Numbered from the stretch's first letter, positions 46,711-58,884 are shown. The stretch: 64,000 nt of DNA from an uncultured Succiniclasticum sp. (GCA_902801365.1 CADCHY010000005.1:29093-93092); one strand, 5' to 3'. A program made the numbers and translations. Notes: generated from the letters alone by a model not told the origin.

Positions 46711-46962
46711 TCAGTGTTTCAGTATCGCCGCCGCGGAAGCTCCCGCATGGATGCCGCAGGCCTTGCCTAACACCTGCATGCTTTCCACAACCAGGCAGTC
46801 TATGTTTTGATTTTCACACTCCGCTTTAATGGGAGCTGTAATCCGTTCCTCCGCATCTGCCGCGATATACACGGCTGAGGCCGTCTGTTTCTGCAGCGCT
46901 TTCGCTGTCTGCTTAACTCCTACAACCTTGGCCACGGCTGTCTTCAAGTCATCCAGACTCAT
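46711..46962 (-). CDS. L7Ae/L30e-family small RNA-binding protein
   Basis: The 83-residue protein belongs to the L7Ae/L30e/S12e family (YbxF/YlxQ-like), which binds kink-turn RNA. It sits in the place of B. subtilis ybxF (rplGB), between rpoC and rpsL, and is the first gene after the str promoter. ATG at 46962 is chosen with AAGGAG eight bases upstream. Its cellular role is not well defined. Confidence 0.9.
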   Translation of the reverse strand: MSLDDLKTAVAKVVGVKQTAKALQKQTASAVYIAADAEERITAPIKAECENQNIDCLVVESMQVLGKACGIHAGASAAAILKH

Positions 46963-46969
46963 TGAATTC

Positions 46970-47203
46970 ACTCCTTAAAAATGAGCGCACTTATCCCGTG
47001 AGACTTGTGTATTGTAACATCTTTTACACAACGTGTCAACACTTTTTTAAGATTTTTTATTACGCCAAGCAGTGTTTTCATGGGATTCTCTTTTTACACG
47101 TACCCTAGTGTTTCAAAATGACGAATAAAAAATCTTCCAAAGTTCGCAAAACGATGATTTCCCTCTCTTAAAATCCCTGGCAGGACAATTGCAGGAACAG
47201 CAA
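46970..47203 (-). other. Intergenic region between rpoC terminator and the L7Ae-like gene
   Basis: Of the roughly 300 nt without a gene, the part near 47011-47039 is the str promoter and 47204-47239 the rpoC terminator. The rest (about 47040-47200) is AT-rich and I see no further gene, repeat or RNA in it. Confidence 0.6.
47011..47039 (-). promoter_or_regulatory. Promoter of the str unit (L7Ae-like, rpsL, rpsG, fusA, tuf)
   Basis: On the minus strand TTGACA (47034-47039), a 17-nt spacer and TACAAT (47011-47016). Confidence 0.8.
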
Positions 47204-47239
47204 AATAACCGTGGTACTTTGTTTAGTACCACGGTTATT
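47204..47239 (-). terminator. Terminator after rpoC
   Basis: AATAACCGTGGTACT (47204-47218) pairs perfectly with AGTACCACGGTTATT (47225-47239); the minus-strand tail continues TTTTGC. Confidence 0.85.
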
Positions 47240-47270
47240 CATACTTAAAACTTTTTTCAAATCCGGGCGC

Positions 47271-50200
47271 TTATTTGTCCCTGTTCACAGGAACCTCATC
47301 TGCGCTCACATCAGCCAGGTATTTCACCCTGACATCACGATACCGGCTCATTCCGGTGCCTGCCGGAATCAGCTTGCCGATAATAACGTTTTCCTTCAGG
47401 CCCAGCAGCGGATCAACCTTTCCTTTAATAGCAGCATCGGTCAGGACACGGGTCGTCTCCTGGAAGGAAGCAGCTGACAGGAACGAATCGGTTGCCAGGG
47501 AAGCCTTGGTGATGCCCAGCAGGATTGGCCGTCCTTTGGCCGGTTCCTTGCCTTCGGCCACAGCAATGGCATTCTGCTCATTGTAGTCGCCGACGTCGAT
47601 GTATTCTCCAGGCAGCATAGAGGTGTCTCCCGCATCTTCAATGCGGATCTTGCGCATCATCTGACGCACCATTACCTCGATATGTTTATCATTGATGCCT
47701 ACGCCCTGAGATTTATAAACGCTGAGTACCTGCTGCACAATGTAACGCTGTGTCGCCTGGGGTCCCAGAATCCGCAGAATGTCGTGGGGATTCAGCGAGC
47801 CTTCCGTCAGACGGCTGCCGACTTCCACTTCGTCGCCTTCCTCCACCGACAGCTTGGCGCCGTACGGAATGATGTAGGTCTGTTCCGGCACTTCATCCTC
47901 AGGGCTTCCCGTAATGATGACCTTGCGCTGTTTCTGACCAGCTTCTTCCACAATGTGGACTGTTCCCGCATTTTCTGCCAGAATGCCAGGATGTTTGGGC
48001 TTGCGGGCTTCAAACAGTTCCTCAACACGAGGCAGACCCTGGGTAATATCATCCGCACCGGCAACACCGCCTGTATGGAAGGTACGCATAGTCAGCTGGG
48101 TACCCGGTTCACCGATTGCCTGCGCGGCAATGGTACCCACTGCTTCACCGACGTCAACGTTGTGGTCTGTCGCCAGGTTGCGTCCGTAGCATTTGCGGCA
48201 GACACCGAATTTGGATTTACAGGTCAGTACCGTGCGGATCTTGACTTTGTCACGCATCACCGCAATCTTATCTGCCATGTCTTCCGTAATATATTCATTG
48301 ATGTGGAACAGCACGTTGCCTTCCGCGTCTTTGATATCTTCCGCCAGGGTCCTGCCGATGATACGGTCGTGCAGGGATTCGATTTCCGTCCCGTTTTCCG
48401 TGATGGCTTCTATTTCAATTCCGTCAATCTCATTATTCCGGACAGAAACCTCTGTTACCGTACCGTCCTGCAGAATCCGGTCGATATCTGCTTCCGTCAG
48501 TGCAGCGCCGGCGCCAACCAGCACTTCACCGCTGCCATTGACAATATCTTCGGAGACTTCTTTATTTGCGTAGTGATGCATCAGCATCTCTTTGAGCTTG
48601 CTGTTGGCAAAATCTTCAGGGATGTTGATGGTAACCTCTTCACGGGCTTCCTCAGCGTCACCTTCGCCATCAGGAACATAGATGCTGATCGAAGTTACCT
48701 TCGCGTCCATCAGACGGTTGTACACATCATTGGTAATGATGGTATCGGATTCCACAATCGGCGCGCCGGTTTCTTCATTAATAATCGTTGCTGCCAGCAT
48801 ACGGTTGATTACTTTTGAACGGATCTTCTTTGCGCTGGCTCCCAGTTCTGCTTTGCACAGGCGGTTCCGTTCCTTCACCAGGTTGCAGGTATGGATATCG
48901 CAGTCGTCTTCACGGACGATGACATCCTGCGCCACATCTACCAGACGGCGGGTCAGGTAACCGGAGTCTGCCGTACGCAATGCGGTATCTGCCAGACCTT
49001 TACGCGCGCCATGGCTGGAAATAAAGTATTCCAGAATCGTCAGGCCTTCACGGAAGTTGGACTTAACAGGCCGGTCAATGATACGGCCGGAAGGATCAGC
49101 CATCAGGCCACGCATACCGGCCAGCTGTTTGATCTGGTCAATACTGCCGCGGGCGCCGGAATCGGCCATCATGGCAATAGGATTAAATTTATCCGCTGTG
49201 TTGGCTTCTTTCAACAGGTCGGCAACGTCATCCGTCGCCTTGTTCCAGATTTCAACAACTTTCTTATAACGTTCGTCGTCCGTCATCAAACCGCGGCGGT
49301 ACATAGCTTCCGTCCGGTCAACCTGTTTTTCTGAAGTCTGGATGATCTCCTGTTTGCCCTGGGGTACATGGATATCGGATACCGCAATGGATATACCGGA
49401 GTTGCAGGCATTATCGTAGCCCATTTTCTTCACAATATCCAGTACATTGGCAGTACCCAGATTGCCGTAAAGCTTATGCGCTTTGGCAACCAGCTTGCCC
49501 AGTTCCTTTTTGGTGATCAGCTGACCCAGATGCCAGTATTCTTCACCGGTTTCTTCGTTTTTCCGTTTGCTGAAGAAACGCAGTTCCTTCGGCAGTTCTT
49601 CATTATAAATTGCATTGCCGATGGTGGTTTCAACCAGGCTCATGCCTTCGTTTTCCGGTTCCTCAACAATATCTTCGTTGGGGATCAGGATCCAGATCTT
49701 TGCCTGCAGATCAAGATATTTGTGATAGTAGGCCATCAGTGCCTCATGCAGGCTGCTGTAACGGTTGCCTTCGCCTTTTGCGCCGGGCCGTTCGATCGTC
49801 ATGTAATACGCGCCCAGAACCATATCCTGCGTAGGTACGGCTACCGGTTTGCCGTCTTTCGGAGCCAGGATGTTATTCACGGACATCATCATCAGACGGG
49901 CTTCCGCCTGCGCTTCTACAGACAGGGGCAGATGGACAGCCATCTGGTCACCGTCAAAGTCAGCGTTGTAAGCAGTACATACCAGCGGATGCAGCGTGAT
50001 GGCACGGCCTTCGGTCAGAACAGGCTCAAATGCCTGGATGCCCAGACGGTGCAGCGTCGGTGCGCGGTTCAGCAGTACCGGATGCTCTTTGATAACTTCT
50101 TCCAGGACATCCCAGACTTCAGGGGTCGCACGTTCCACCATGCGTTTGGCGGCACGGATATTGAGAGCAGGATCGTTATCCTGCAGGCGCTTCATAACGA

Positions 50201-51305
50201 AAGGCTTGAACAGTTCCAGCGCCATTTCTTTCGGCAGACCGCACTGGTGCATCTTCATCTCGGGGCCTACCACGATTACAGAACGGCCGGAATAGTCGAC
50301 ACGTTTGCCCAGCAGGTTCTGACGGAAACGCCCCTGCTTGCCTTTCAGCATATCAGACAGGGATTTCAGAGGACGGTTGCCGGGTCCCACAATGGGACGG
50401 CCGCGGCGGCCGTTGTCGATCAGCGCGTCAACCGCTTCCTGCAGCATGCGTTTTTCATTGCGGACGATAATGTCAGGCGCATGCAGCTCCAGCAACCGTT
50501 TCAACCGGTTGTTGCGGTTGATTACACGGCGGTACAGATCGTTCAGGTCGCTGGTAGCGAAACGCCCGCCGTCAAGCTGTACCATAGGACGCAAATCCGG
50601 AGGAATAACCGGAACCACGTCCAGAATCATCCAGGACGGCTTATTGCCGGATTTCAGGAACGCTTCCGCAACTTCCAGGCGGCGTACAACGCGAACCTTC
50701 TTCTGACCGGTAGCATCCTTCATCTCTTCCCGCAGTTCATCAACCAGCGCAGGAATATCAATTTCCTCCAGCAGCTCTTTAACAGCGGAAGCACCCATCT
50801 CAGCACGGAACTGATCGCCGTACTTGTCCCGGGCGCTCATATATTCCGCTTCTGTCAGCAGCTGTTTTTTCTCTAACGGGGTATCGCCAGGATCCAGAAC
50901 AATATAGTTTACAAAATACAAAACTCTTTCCAGGCTCCGGGGAGAAACATCCAGAATCAGGCCCATACGGCTGGGAATTCCTTTAAAATACCAGATATGG
51001 GAAACCGGCGCCGCCAGCTCAATATGACCCATCCTGTCACGGCGGACCTTGGAACGGGTTACCTCAACGCCGCATTTGTCGCAGACGATCCCTTTGTAAC
51101 GGATGCGTTTATATTTTCCGCAATGACACTCCCAGTCCTTAATGGGGCCAAAGATTCTTTCACAGAACAGACCGTCTGTTTCGGGTTTCAATGTTCTGTA
51201 GTTAATGGTTTCAGGCTTTTTTACTTCCCCATAAGACCACGAACGGATCAGTTCCGGAGAAGCAAGCCCAATGCGCATGGAATTAAAATTGTTAACGTCT
51301 AACAA
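47271..51305 (-). CDS. rpoC: DNA-directed RNA polymerase subunit beta'
   Basis: The 1344-residue protein has the N-terminal zinc finger ([13 protein letters not shown] then CDKCG), the catalytic [12 protein letters not shown] with three Asp that hold Mg, the second Cys cluster ([13 protein letters not shown]) and a normal C-terminal region. It follows rpoB by 18 nt. Confidence 0.98.
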   Translation of the reverse strand: MLDVNNFNSMRIGLASPELIRSWSYGEVKKPETINYRTLKPETDGLFCERIFGPIKDWECHCGKYKRIRYKGIVCDKCGVEVTRSKVRRDRMGHIELAAPVSHIWYFKGIPSRMGLILDVSPRSLERVLYFVNYIVLDPGDTPLEKKQLLTEAEYMSARDKYGDQFRAEMGASAVKELLEEIDIPALVDELREEMKDATGQKKVRVVRRLEVAEAFLKSGNKPSWMILDVVPVIPPDLRPMVQLDGGRFATSDLNDLYRRVINRNNRLKRLLELHAPDIIVRNEKRMLQEAVDALIDNGRRGRPIVGPGNRPLKSLSDMLKGKQGRFRQNLLGKRVDYSGRSVIVVGPEMKMHQCGLPKEMALELFKPFVMKRLQDNDPALNIRAAKRMVERATPEVWDVLEEVIKEHPVLLNRAPTLHRLGIQAFEPVLTEGRAITLHPLVCTAYNADFDGDQMAVHLPLSVEAQAEARLMMMSVNNILAPKDGKPVAVPTQDMVLGAYYMTIERPGAKGEGNRYSSLHEALMAYYHKYLDLQAKIWILIPNEDIVEEPENEGMSLVETTIGNAIYNEELPKELRFFSKRKNEETGEEYWHLGQLITKKELGKLVAKAHKLYGNLGTANVLDIVKKMGYDNACNSGISIAVSDIHVPQGKQEIIQTSEKQVDRTEAMYRRGLMTDDERYKKVVEIWNKATDDVADLLKEANTADKFNPIAMMADSGARGSIDQIKQLAGMRGLMADPSGRIIDRPVKSNFREGLTILEYFISSHGARKGLADTALRTADSGYLTRRLVDVAQDVIVREDDCDIHTCNLVKERNRLCKAELGASAKKIRSKVINRMLAATIINEETGAPIVESDTIITNDVYNRLMDAKVTSISIYVPDGEGDAEEAREEVTINIPEDFANSKLKEMLMHHYANKEVSEDIVNGSGEVLVGAGAALTEADIDRILQDGTVTEVSVRNNEIDGIEIEAITENGTEIESLHDRIIGRTLAEDIKDAEGNVLFHINEYITEDMADKIAVMRDKVKIRTVLTCKSKFGVCRKCYGRNLATDHNVDVGEAVGTIAAQAIGEPGTQLTMRTFHTGGVAGADDITQGLPRVEELFEARKPKHPGILAENAGTVHIVEEAGQKQRKVIITGSPEDEVPEQTYIIPYGAKLSVEEGDEVEVGSRLTEGSLNPHDILRILGPQATQRYIVQQVLSVYKSQGVGINDKHIEVMVRQMMRKIRIEDAGDTSMLPGEYIDVGDYNEQNAIAVAEGKEPAKGRPILLGITKASLATDSFLSAASFQETTRVLTDAAIKGKVDPLLGLKENVIIGKLIPAGTGMSRYRDVRVKYLADVSADEVPVNRDK

Positions 51306-51323
51306 GAATCCCTCGCTCCCTTC

Positions 51324-54300
51324 TTAATTAATATCATCAGCAGGACCGGACAGTTCTTCGAGTGTCGTTTCGCTCAGATTGCCTAAGTCGGCAATGCTGT
51401 CTTCTTCTTCCTGTTCGGTACCATTATATTCTTCATCTTCATTATAGGCGGTAGATTCCCTTGGAGCATCCGGAATGACGGCCTGACCTTCGCCCTGCAG
51501 TTCGGCAATGGTTTCCGGGGAAGCTTCCACAACATCTTCCTCTTCTTCCTGCAGGGAAATATCTTCACCGTCTTCATCCAGTACACGGATATCCAGACCG
51601 ATACTCTGCAATTCTTTTACCAGTACCTTAAAGGATTCGGGAACGCCGGGTTCCGGAATGTTTTCGCCTTTAACGATGGATTCATATGTTTTTACACGCC
51701 CTACCACGTCGTCGGATTTTACTGTCAGGATTTCCTGCAGTGTGTACGCCGCGCCATACGCTTCCAGCGCCCAGACTTCCATTTCACCGAAACGCTGTCC
51801 GCCAAACTGGGCTTTGCCGCCCAGGGGCTGCTGGGTAACCAGGGAGTACGGGCCGGTGGAACGGGCATGGATCTTGTCATCTACCAGATGATGCAGTTTC
51901 AGCATGTAAACGCAGCCGACGGTTACGGGGTTGGCAAAAGGCTCGCCGGTACGGCCGTCATAAAGGACCGTTTTGCCCATCGGGCTCACGCCGGACAGCT
52001 TCACCATGTTCTGCAGGTCTTCTTCGTTGGCGCTGTCAAATACAGGAACAGCCATCTTTACAGCGCTCAGTTTTTCATTTCCCGCATACCCGATATCTGT
52101 CAGCTTCGGCATACCGTACTGGGCACGGTCATAACCGGTGCTTTCCAGCTGCTCGCCAATGCCTGCTTCTTTCCGCTGGATTTTCATACCTAAAGCCAGG
52201 GCAGCCCATCCCAGATGGGTTTCCAGAATCTGGCCGATATTCATACGGGAAGGAACGCCTAACGGATTCAGAACGATCTGGACCGGTTCGCCATTAGGCA
52301 GGAACGGCATATCTTCCCGCGGTAAAATGCGGGACACTACGCCCTTGTTACCATGGCGGCCGGACATCTTGTCACCGGCGCGGATCTTGCGCTTCTGCGC
52401 AATCTGGATGCGGACCTGTTTGTTTACTCCGGGCGGCAGTTCTCCGCCGTTTTCACGGGTAAACACCTTCGTGTCTACTACGATACCGGATTCCCCATGG
52501 GGAACACGCAGGGAACTATCCCGTTCTTCACGGGCCTTTTCATTAAATACCGCTCTTACCAGACGTTCTTCCGCGGATAATTCCGTCTCCCCTTTAGGCG
52601 TAATTTTACCAACCAGAATATCGCCGGGGCGGACCTCGGTACCAATTCTGATAACACCTATATAATCTTTGTCGTTTTCGTCATTGCACAGATTTGCGAC
52701 GGCTTTATCGGAAACGTTCGGGATCTCACAGGTTATCTCCTCAGGACCCAGTTTCGTATCCCGGGCGTCGCAGGTGTACTCTTCAATATGGATAGAAGTG
52801 TACGTGTCATCCCGTACCAGGTCTTCGGAAAGCAGGATCGCGTCCTCGTAGTTGTAACCTTCCCAGGGCATGTACGCTACGATCACGTTATGACCCAGCG
52901 CCAGTTCCCCGCGGTCGGTAGCGGGACCGTCCGCCAGCACCTGTCCGGCCTTGACATAATCGCCTTTGAAAACGATCGGTTTCTGGTTGACACAGGTGCT
53001 CTGGTTGGAACGTTTAAATTTCAGCACTTCATAATGATCAATATCGCCGTTTTCCGTGCGGATCTGGATCTCGTCGCCGGTCACGCGGATAACTTCACCG
53101 GCATGTTTAGCCAGTATGCAGTTGCCGGAGTCGGTTGCCACCTTGTATTCCATACCGGTGCCGACTACCGGTGCCTGCGGGGTCAGCAGAGGCACCGCCT
53201 GACGCTGCATGTTGGCGCCCATCAGCGCGCGGTTCGCGTCATCGTGTTCCAGGAACGGAATCAGGGCTGTCGCGATCGATACTACCTGTTTCGGCGATAC
53301 GTCCATATAATCCGCCCGTTCCGGACGGATGCTCAGAACGTCGTTCTTGCGGCGGGCCGTAACACGTTCGCCGAGGAAGTACCCGTCATCGTCCAGGGGT
53401 TCGTTGGCCTGCGCCACGATATATTTATCTTCTTCGTCCGCAGTCAGATATTCAATTTCATTGGTAACGCGTTTATTTGCTTTGTCTACTTTGCGGTAAG
53501 GCGTTTCAATAAAACCGAACTTGTTGATAACCGCAAACGTAGAAAGGGAACCGATCAAACCGATGTTGGGACCTTCAGGGGTCTCAATCGGGCACATGCG
53601 TCCATAATGGGAGTTGTGAACGTCACGGACTTCATAGCCGGCCCTTTCACGGGACAGACCGCCGGGTCCCAGTGCAGAAAGACGGCGTTTGTGGGTCAGC
53701 TCTGCCAGCGGATTGTTCTGGTCCATAAACTGGGAAAGCTGGCTGCTGCCGAAAAATTCTTTAATGGCAGCCACTACCGGACGGATGTTGATCAGCGCCT
53801 GGGGGGTAATCACATCCACGTCCTGGATGGTCATGCGTTCTTTTACCACACGTTCCATACGGGCCAGGCCGATACGGAACTGGTTCTGTAAAAGTTCGCC
53901 CACACAGCGGACGCGGCGGTTGCCCAGATGGTCGATATCGTCTTTTTCACCGTGTCCGTCCATTACGTTCAGAAGATAGCCGAATGCGGCAAAAATATCT
54001 TCCCTGGTGATCGTGCGGAGCCCTTCGGGAATGCCGGACGTAAAGACGATGCGCAGTACTTTTCCGCTTAACTCCCTGATCTTCAGCTGGTAGAGCCCGT
54101 ATTCTTTGTAGACCTGGCTCTCTTCCACCTTGTCCAATACTTCGCCGGTCATCAGCGTCCCTTCCGGAACGATGATCTCACCGGTTTCCTTATCAACCAG
54201 CGGCTCGGCCAGCACGCAGTTTTCCAGCCGGTTTCTCCAGCCCAATTTCTTGTTCAGCTTATAACGGCCTACGTAGGCCAGGTCATACCGTTTGCTGTCA

Positions 54301-55112
54301 AAGAACGTCTGCTCGATAAGCTGCTTGGCATTTTCAAAGGCAGGCGGTTCACCGGGGCGCAGCTTTTTATACAGTTCGATCATTGCTTCTTCGCAATTCG
54401 TTGTACTGTCTTTTTCCAGCGTTGCCTTTACCGCTTCAATAATCTCGGTTCCGTCTTCCGTATGATTTTCAATCTGGGTGTCGCCGAAGAAATTTAATAT
54501 TTCTTCATTGGATTCCATCCCCATGGCCCGCAGGAGCACGGTAGCAGGAACCTTACGGGTCCTGTCCACACGCGCATAAATCACATGGTTTAAATCCGTT
54601 TCAAATTCAATCCATGCGCCGCGGTTCGGGATTACAGTGGTCCCATACAAAAAGACTGCGCTGGGATCCATTAACTTATCGTAATAAACCCCGGGGGAAC
54701 GAACCAGCTGACTTACAATGACACGCTCCGCCCCGTTAATGACAAAGGTTCCCGTAGGGGTCATCAACGGGAAATCACCCATAAATACACGGGACTCCTT
54801 AATTTCGCCCGTATCTTTATACAGCAGATGAACATTGACATTCAACGGTGCAGAATAAGAAGCGTCCCGTTCCTTACATTCTTCAATGGTATATTTTGGT
54901 TCACCGATCTCAAAGCTCTGGAAAGAGAGTTCCAGATTCCCGTTAAAATCTTTTATAGGGGAAATATCGTGGAAAATCTCATTCAGCCCATCGCTCATGA
55001 ACCACTCATAGGATTTCCTCTGCAGGTCAATCAAATGAGGCATTGGCAAAACTTCTTTAATTTTGCCAAAGCTATACCGGGTCCTGTCACCTGTCTGAAC
55101 CGGTTTAAACAT
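51324..55112 (-). CDS. rpoB: DNA-directed RNA polymerase subunit beta
   Basis: The 1262-residue protein is the full beta subunit. The rifampicin pocket [17 protein letters not shown] and [14 protein letters not shown] carries the residues of sensitive enzymes. The acidic C-terminal tail (about 1180-1262) is Glu/Asp-rich and longer than in E. coli. ATG at 55112 is chosen because the upstream GTG lies within the AAGGAG site. It has its own promoter and a leader of about 220 nt. Confidence 0.98.
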   Translation of the reverse strand: MFKPVQTGDRTRYSFGKIKEVLPMPHLIDLQRKSYEWFMSDGLNEIFHDISPIKDFNGNLELSFQSFEIGEPKYTIEECKERDASYSAPLNVNVHLLYKDTGEIKESRVFMGDFPLMTPTGTFVINGAERVIVSQLVRSPGVYYDKLMDPSAVFLYGTTVIPNRGAWIEFETDLNHVIYARVDRTRKVPATVLLRAMGMESNEEILNFFGDTQIENHTEDGTEIIEAVKATLEKDSTTNCEEAMIELYKKLRPGEPPAFENAKQLIEQTFFDSKRYDLAYVGRYKLNKKLGWRNRLENCVLAEPLVDKETGEIIVPEGTLMTGEVLDKVEESQVYKEYGLYQLKIRELSGKVLRIVFTSGIPEGLRTITREDIFAAFGYLLNVMDGHGEKDDIDHLGNRRVRCVGELLQNQFRIGLARMERVVKERMTIQDVDVITPQALINIRPVVAAIKEFFGSSQLSQFMDQNNPLAELTHKRRLSALGPGGLSRERAGYEVRDVHNSHYGRMCPIETPEGPNIGLIGSLSTFAVINKFGFIETPYRKVDKANKRVTNEIEYLTADEEDKYIVAQANEPLDDDGYFLGERVTARRKNDVLSIRPERADYMDVSPKQVVSIATALIPFLEHDDANRALMGANMQRQAVPLLTPQAPVVGTGMEYKVATDSGNCILAKHAGEVIRVTGDEIQIRTENGDIDHYEVLKFKRSNQSTCVNQKPIVFKGDYVKAGQVLADGPATDRGELALGHNVIVAYMPWEGYNYEDAILLSEDLVRDDTYTSIHIEEYTCDARDTKLGPEEITCEIPNVSDKAVANLCNDENDKDYIGVIRIGTEVRPGDILVGKITPKGETELSAEERLVRAVFNEKAREERDSSLRVPHGESGIVVDTKVFTRENGGELPPGVNKQVRIQIAQKRKIRAGDKMSGRHGNKGVVSRILPREDMPFLPNGEPVQIVLNPLGVPSRMNIGQILETHLGWAALALGMKIQRKEAGIGEQLESTGYDRAQYGMPKLTDIGYAGNEKLSAVKMAVPVFDSANEEDLQNMVKLSGVSPMGKTVLYDGRTGEPFANPVTVGCVYMLKLHHLVDDKIHARSTGPYSLVTQQPLGGKAQFGGQRFGEMEVWALEAYGAAYTLQEILTVKSDDVVGRVKTYESIVKGENIPEPGVPESFKVLVKELQSIGLDIRVLDEDGEDISLQEEEEDVVEASPETIAELQGEGQAVIPDAPRESTAYNEDEEYNGTEQEEEDSIADLGNLSETTLEELSGPADDIN

Positions 55113-55333
55113 GTAGGTCTTCACTCCTTGTTATATAAGTCAGGCAATACAAAACTATGCACGTTGTCCAAAGCCAAAAAAAACAAGGTTCTTACCGCAA
55201 GATCACCCTGTTATTCAGATCAGACGAACGTACTTCATCCCTACGATATGGCAGCCGATGTGAACCACTACACTATCTGGCCGTTGTAGTCAAGCCTGCA
55301 TTTTGGTCACAAACACAAAAAGCATAATTGTGG
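55113..55333 (-). promoter_or_regulatory. Leader of rpoBC
   Basis: About 220 nt lie between the predicted start near 55333 and rpoB. No ORF or known motif was recognised, though GTAGTG/CACTAC blocks near 55262-55290 can pair. It may control rpoBC dose separately from rplJL. With the promoter and rplL terminator it accounts for the 321-nt gap. Confidence 0.4.
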
Positions 55334-55339
55334 TAAATA

Positions 55340-55369
55340 ATGATACCACAAGCATTAGGAATTTGTCAA
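55340..55369 (-). promoter_or_regulatory. Promoter of rpoBC
   Basis: On the minus strand TTGACA (55364-55369), an 18-nt spacer and TATCAT (55340-55345). Confidence 0.65.
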
Positions 55370-55377
55370 TAAGTTTT

Positions 55378-55413
55378 TTTAATAAAAAAAGACCGGTCCC
55401 CTTGGGGACCGGC
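55378..55413 (-). terminator. Terminator after rplL
   Basis: CCGGTCCCC (55393-55401) pairs with GGGGACCGG (55404-55412); on the minus strand it runs into TCTTTTTTTATT. It separates rplJL from rpoBC; some read-through is usual at this place. Confidence 0.88.
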
Positions 55414-55433
55414 CCTGATGACGTACAGTCAAA

Positions 55434-55808
55434 TTATTTAATTTCAACAGTTGCGCCAGCAGCTTCCAGTTTTGCTTTGGCATCGTCAGCATCAGCTTTG
55501 GAAACTTTCTCTTTAACAGCTTTCGGAGCGCCGTCAACCAGAGCTTTAGCTTCTTTCAGGCCCAGGCCGGTGATTTCGCGAACAGCTTTGATAACGTTGA
55601 TCTTGCCCTGACCAGCTTCTTTCAGGATAACGTCGAATTCGGTCTGTTCTTCTTCAGCAGCAGCAGCAGCCGGAGCAGCGCCAGCAGCAGCAACAGCTAC
55701 CGGAGCGGCAGCGGATACGCCAAATTTTTCTTCCAGAGCTTTAACCAGTTCAGCCAGCTCTAATACGGTCATTTTCTCAATTGCTTCAATAATCTGATCT
55801 TTATTCAT
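55434..55808 (-). CDS. rplL: 50S ribosomal protein L7/L12 (bL12)
   Basis: The 124-residue protein has the dimerising N-terminal helix, an Ala-rich hinge (about 37-54) and the C-terminal domain ([19 protein letters not shown]) that recruits GTPase factors. ATG at 55808 follows GAGGAAA. Confidence 0.98.
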   Translation of the reverse strand: MNKDQIIEAIEKMTVLELAELVKALEEKFGVSAAAPVAVAAAGAAPAAAAAEEEQTEFDVILKEAGQGKINVIKAVREITGLGLKEAKALVDGAPKAVKEKVSKADADDAKAKLEAAGATVEIK

Positions 55809-55886
55809 TATAATTTCCTCCATTTATCAATTATTTTTAAAATTTTATAGTTTTTAACTATCAATAAAAATCTTTTCAATCATGCA

Positions 55887-56417
55887 TTACGCAGATTGTT
55901 TTTCTTTTTGTTCGCGTACAGCATCCAATGCGTAAACGATTTTTGCAACGGTACCGTTGAGTGTGCGAACCAGACCGGAAATCGGAGCGTTCAGGCTGCC
56001 CAGCATTTTGGCAACCAGCACTTCTTTCGGCGGCAACGCAGCAACTGCCTTAACTTCGTCAACAGAAATCACTTTGCCTTCTACAACACCAGCCTTCAGC
56101 TGCATCTTCTTGTGATCTTTTACAAAATCACAGATTACTTTGCAGGCTGCTACCGCATCTTTAGCGGAAGAGCAGATTGCAGTGTTTTTCTCCAGTACGG
56201 GAGTCAGGGCATCCAGGCCGTATTCTTTTGCGGCCAGAGCAATTAATGTGTTCTTGTAAACGGTGTATGTAGCACCGGCTTCGCGAACCTTACGGCGCAG
56301 TTCCGTATCTTCCGCAACGGTAAGACCGCTGAAATCAACCAACACTGCTCCTTTAGCTTCAGCAAGAACACTTTTAATCTCAGCTAACTGAGCCTGTTTC
56401 TCTGCTTTTGTTTTCAA
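55887..56417 (-). CDS. rplJ: 50S ribosomal protein L10 (uL10)
   Basis: The 176-residue protein is L10, base of the L12 stalk (GAVLVDFSGLTVAEDTELRR). I place the start at TTG 56417, nine bases after AGGAGG, giving a start near LKTKAEKQAQL as in other L10 proteins; the longer open frame reaches into the leader terminator. The L10-(L12) complex usually represses this operon through the leader upstream. Confidence 0.93.
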   Translation of the reverse strand: MKTKAEKQAQLAEIKSVLAEAKGAVLVDFSGLTVAEDTELRRKVREAGATYTVYKNTLIALAAKEYGLDALTPVLEKNTAICSSAKDAVAACKVICDFVKDHKKMQLKAGVVEGKVISVDEVKAVAALPPKEVLVAKMLGSLNAPISGLVRTLNGTVAKIVYALDAVREQKEKQSA

Positions 56418-56618
56418 TGAGTTGCACCTCCTTCTTTCAGATTTTGACTTACTTTTATAAATCAAAAAGACCTCTCGGCCGATGCAGCCGGAGGTCGTGA
56501 AAGAACTGATCTATCTTTAACGTCTCCAGCCTCGGCAGGCGTACACTGCTGCACTTGCGCTTACGCACCTGCTGTCTGTGGCCCGATTATCTTCTGATTT
56601 AAAAATTAGTGTTCCGGA
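56418..56618 (-). promoter_or_regulatory. L10 leader (ribosomal autoregulation RNA)
   Basis: The 200 nt between rplA and rplJ are highly structured (for example GCGTAAGCGC) and end in a terminator hairpin: GACCTC (56469-56474) with GAGGTC (56491-56496), followed on the minus strand by TTTTTGA. This layout fits the L10 leader RNA, where L10-L12 binding favours termination. The class is inferred from position and architecture. Confidence 0.8.
56465..56496 (-). terminator. Attenuator in the L10 leader
   Basis: The stem GACCTCCGGC/GCCGAGAGGTC on the minus strand is followed by five Ts, about 50 nt before the rplJ start codon. Confidence 0.8.
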
Positions 56619-57323
56619 TTATTTTGCGCTGTCTGCTTTGAGCACATCAATCTTGATGCCAGGTCCCATCGTAGTGGATAAGGTAACAGATTTAATGTAC
56701 TGGCCTTTGGCTCCGGACGGTTTTACTTTAATCAAAGTAGTAACTAACGCAATGTAGTTATCCAGAAGGGCTTCTTCCGAGAAGGAAGATTTTCCGATCA
56801 TTGCCTGTACGTTACCGGCTTTGTCAGCACGGTACTCAACCTTACCGGCTTTGATCTCGTTGAGTGCCTTGGTCACATCCATGGTAACGGTGCCAACCTT
56901 CGGGTTAGGCATTAAACCCTTCGGGCCCAACAGCTTACCAAGACGGCCAACCTTTCCCATCATGTTCGGGGTCGCCACGCAGACTTCAAAGTCGAACCAG
57001 CCGCCCTGAATTTTAGCTACCAGGTCATCCCCGCCAACATAATCCGCGCCGGCAGCTTTTGCTTCTTCAGCCTTTGCGCCTTCCGCAAATACCAGAACCT
57101 TTTTGGATTTGCCGGTTCCGTGAGGCAGCACCATCGCGCCGCGTACCTGCTGGTCAGCGTATTTCGGATTAATGCCCAGACGGAAAGAGGCTTCTACAGA
57201 ACTGTCAAACTTGGTAACTACGGTTTTCTTTACCAGTTCAATCGCTTCTTTCGGGGAATAGAGTTTAGTCTCATCAATCAGTTTTAACGCATCAACGTAC
57301 TTTTTGCCGTGTTTCTTTGCCAT
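56619..57323 (-). CDS. rplA: 50S ribosomal protein L1 (uL1)
   Basis: The 234-residue protein is L1 ([34 protein letters not shown]), which forms the mobile stalk at the E-site. ATG at 57323 follows AGGAGGAA; the longer frame upstream is not used. It follows rplK by about 58 nt. Confidence 0.97.
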   Translation of the reverse strand: MAKKHGKKYVDALKLIDETKLYSPKEAIELVKKTVVTKFDSSVEASFRLGINPKYADQQVRGAMVLPHGTGKSKKVLVFAEGAKAEEAKAAGADYVGGDDLVAKIQGGWFDFEVCVATPNMMGKVGRLGKLLGPKGLMPNPKVGTVTMDVTKALNEIKAGKVEYRADKAGNVQAMIGKSSFSEEALLDNYIALVTTLIKVKPSGAKGQYIKSVTLSTTMGPGIKIDVLKADSAK

Positions 57324-57380
57324 TATAAATTCCTCCTTGTGGTCCGAACGGCTTCCGCCTCCCACTCATTAAACTGACGG

Positions 57381-57806
57381 TCAGTCAGTAATTACAATGC
57401 CCATGCTGCGGGCTGTGCCTTCGATCATACGGGTTGCTGCTTCCACATCGGCCGCATTCAGGTCCGCCATCTTGCTTTCCGCAATTTCACGGGCTTTGGC
57501 GCGGGGCAACGTAGCTACTTTCTTTTTGTTGGGTTCGCCGGAAGCTTTTTCCAGGCCAGCCGCTTTTTTCAGCAACACCGCTGCAGGCGGGGTTTTGGTA
57601 ATAAATGTAAAGGAACGGTCTTCATACACCGTGATTTCAACAGGGATGATCAAGCCAGCCTGCTGTGCTGTACGGGCATTGAAGTCCTTTACAAAGGCCA
57701 TAATGTTAACGCCAGCCTGGCCCAGTGCAGGACCAACCGGAGGTGCCGGAGTAGCTTTACCGCCAGGAACCTGTAACTTTACAACCTTAGCAACTTTCTT
57801 TGCCAT
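57381..57806 (-). CDS. rplK: 50S ribosomal protein L11 (uL11)
   Basis: The 141-residue protein is L11 ([20 protein letters not shown]), part of the GTPase centre and the thiostrepton site. Confidence 0.98.
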   Translation of the reverse strand: MAKKVAKVVKLQVPGGKATPAPPVGPALGQAGVNIMAFVKDFNARTAQQAGLIIPVEITVYEDRSFTFITKTPPAAVLLKKAAGLEKASGEPNKKKVATLPRAKAREIAESKMADLNAADVEAATRMIEGTARSMGIVITD

Positions 57807-57824
57807 GTTTCTTACACCTCCTTA

Positions 57825-58430
57825 TCATTCAATTTCTTCCACTTGGGTATAATCAATATCAACAGGAGTTTCGCGGCCAAACATGTCAACCAGGACCTTC
57901 AGTTTCCCGCGTTCTCTGTCAATTGCCGAAACAACGCCTTCAAAATTGGAGAAGGGACCTGTTTTTAAGCGGACTCTCTGTTGTAATTGCAAATTAATCT
58001 GGGGTTTCGCCTTCGGCCGGTCGGCAGGTTCATCTTCCTGCAACCCCTGGCCGTTTATGCTGCCAGCCATGATCCGTTTGACTTCTTCGTCTGACAGCGG
58101 AACCGGCTGTTTGTTATCAGGACCCACAAAACCCGTTACGCCGGGGGTGTTCCTGACCACATACCAGGTGCGGTCGTCGATGATCATCTCAACCAGCACA
58201 TAACCCGGGAAAACCTTACGGGTCACGATCCGTTTGGCACCGTTTTCATCGGCTACTACTTCATTCTCCATCGGGATCATAATATGAAAGATCCTGTCGC
58301 TCATGCCCAGGGAATGAACCTTACGTTCCAGATTTGCGCTGACCTTATTCTCGTATCCGGAATAAGTATGGATGACATACCAATGCCGTTTTCCTTTTTC
58401 CAGCGTTTCAGCATTTTTATTTTCGTCCAT
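57825..58430 (-). CDS. nusG: Transcription termination/antitermination protein NusG
   Basis: The 201-residue protein has the NGN domain (RHWYVIHTYSGYENKVSANL) and a C-terminal KOW domain (GPFSNFEGVVSAIDRERGKL). A longer linker (about 125-150, Glu/Asp/Pro-rich) joins them. It binds RNA polymerase and lies between secE and rplK. Confidence 0.97.
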   Translation of the reverse strand: MDENKNAETLEKGKRHWYVIHTYSGYENKVSANLERKVHSLGMSDRIFHIMIPMENEVVADENGAKRIVTRKVFPGYVLVEMIIDDRTWYVVRNTPGVTGFVGPDNKQPVPLSDEEVKRIMAGSINGQGLQEDEPADRPKAKPQINLQLQQRVRLKTGPFSNFEGVVSAIDRERGKLKVLVDMFGRETPVDIDYTQVEEIE

Positions 58431-58469
58431 TTTTTCAGCGGGAGTTTTCTCCCTTCCTCCTTGTACTCC

Positions 58470-58694
58470 TTACCGTAAGATGGTTCTGATCAGAACAGAG
58501 AAGAAAGTATCGGCTACCCAGATACAAACCGCTATCAGCACTACCGCAATCAATACTACAATAGTATTCATAAACAGTTCCTGCCGTGTCGGCCAGGTAA
58601 CCTTTTGCAATTCTGCCTTTGATTCTTTGATGAACCCCGTAACCTTCTCCACCGTGCCTACTTCGTTCGTCGTAGTAGTTTCCGGAACGGTCAT
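58470..58694 (-). CDS. secE: Preprotein translocase subunit SecE
   Basis: The 74-residue protein has the short Firmicute SecE form: an amphipathic stretch (VTGFIKESKAELQKVTWPTR) and one membrane helix. It clamps SecY. Standard position between rpmG and nusG. Confidence 0.95.
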   Translation of the reverse strand: MTVPETTTTNEVGTVEKVTGFIKESKAELQKVTWPTRQELFMNTIVVLIAVVLIAVCIWVADTFFSVLIRTILR

Positions 58695-58734
58695 TATTTC
58701 ACATCCTTGCTATCAAGACACTTCCAAATAAAAA

Positions 58735-58884
58735 TTATTTGGTTTCTTTATGGGTAGTATGCTTTTTGCAGAATTTGCAATACTTTTTAATCTCGATGCG
58801 ATCGGGATCATTCTTTTTGTTTTTGTTTGTCTGATAATTTCTCTGTTTGCACTCAGTGCAGGCCAAAGTAATCAACACACGCAT
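58735..58884 (-). CDS. rpmG: 50S ribosomal protein L33 (bL33), zinc type
   Basis: The 49-residue protein begins [19 protein letters not shown] and ends HTTHKETK. Cys9-x2-Cys12 and Cys36-x2-Cys39 are the zinc ligands of the C+ form. It starts the rpmG-secE-nusG-rplK-rplA unit behind the promoter at 58939-58967, with GAGGTGG as ribosome site. Confidence 0.95.
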   Translation of the reverse strand: MRVLITLACTECKQRNYQTNKNKKNDPDRIEIKKYCKFCKKHTTHKETK

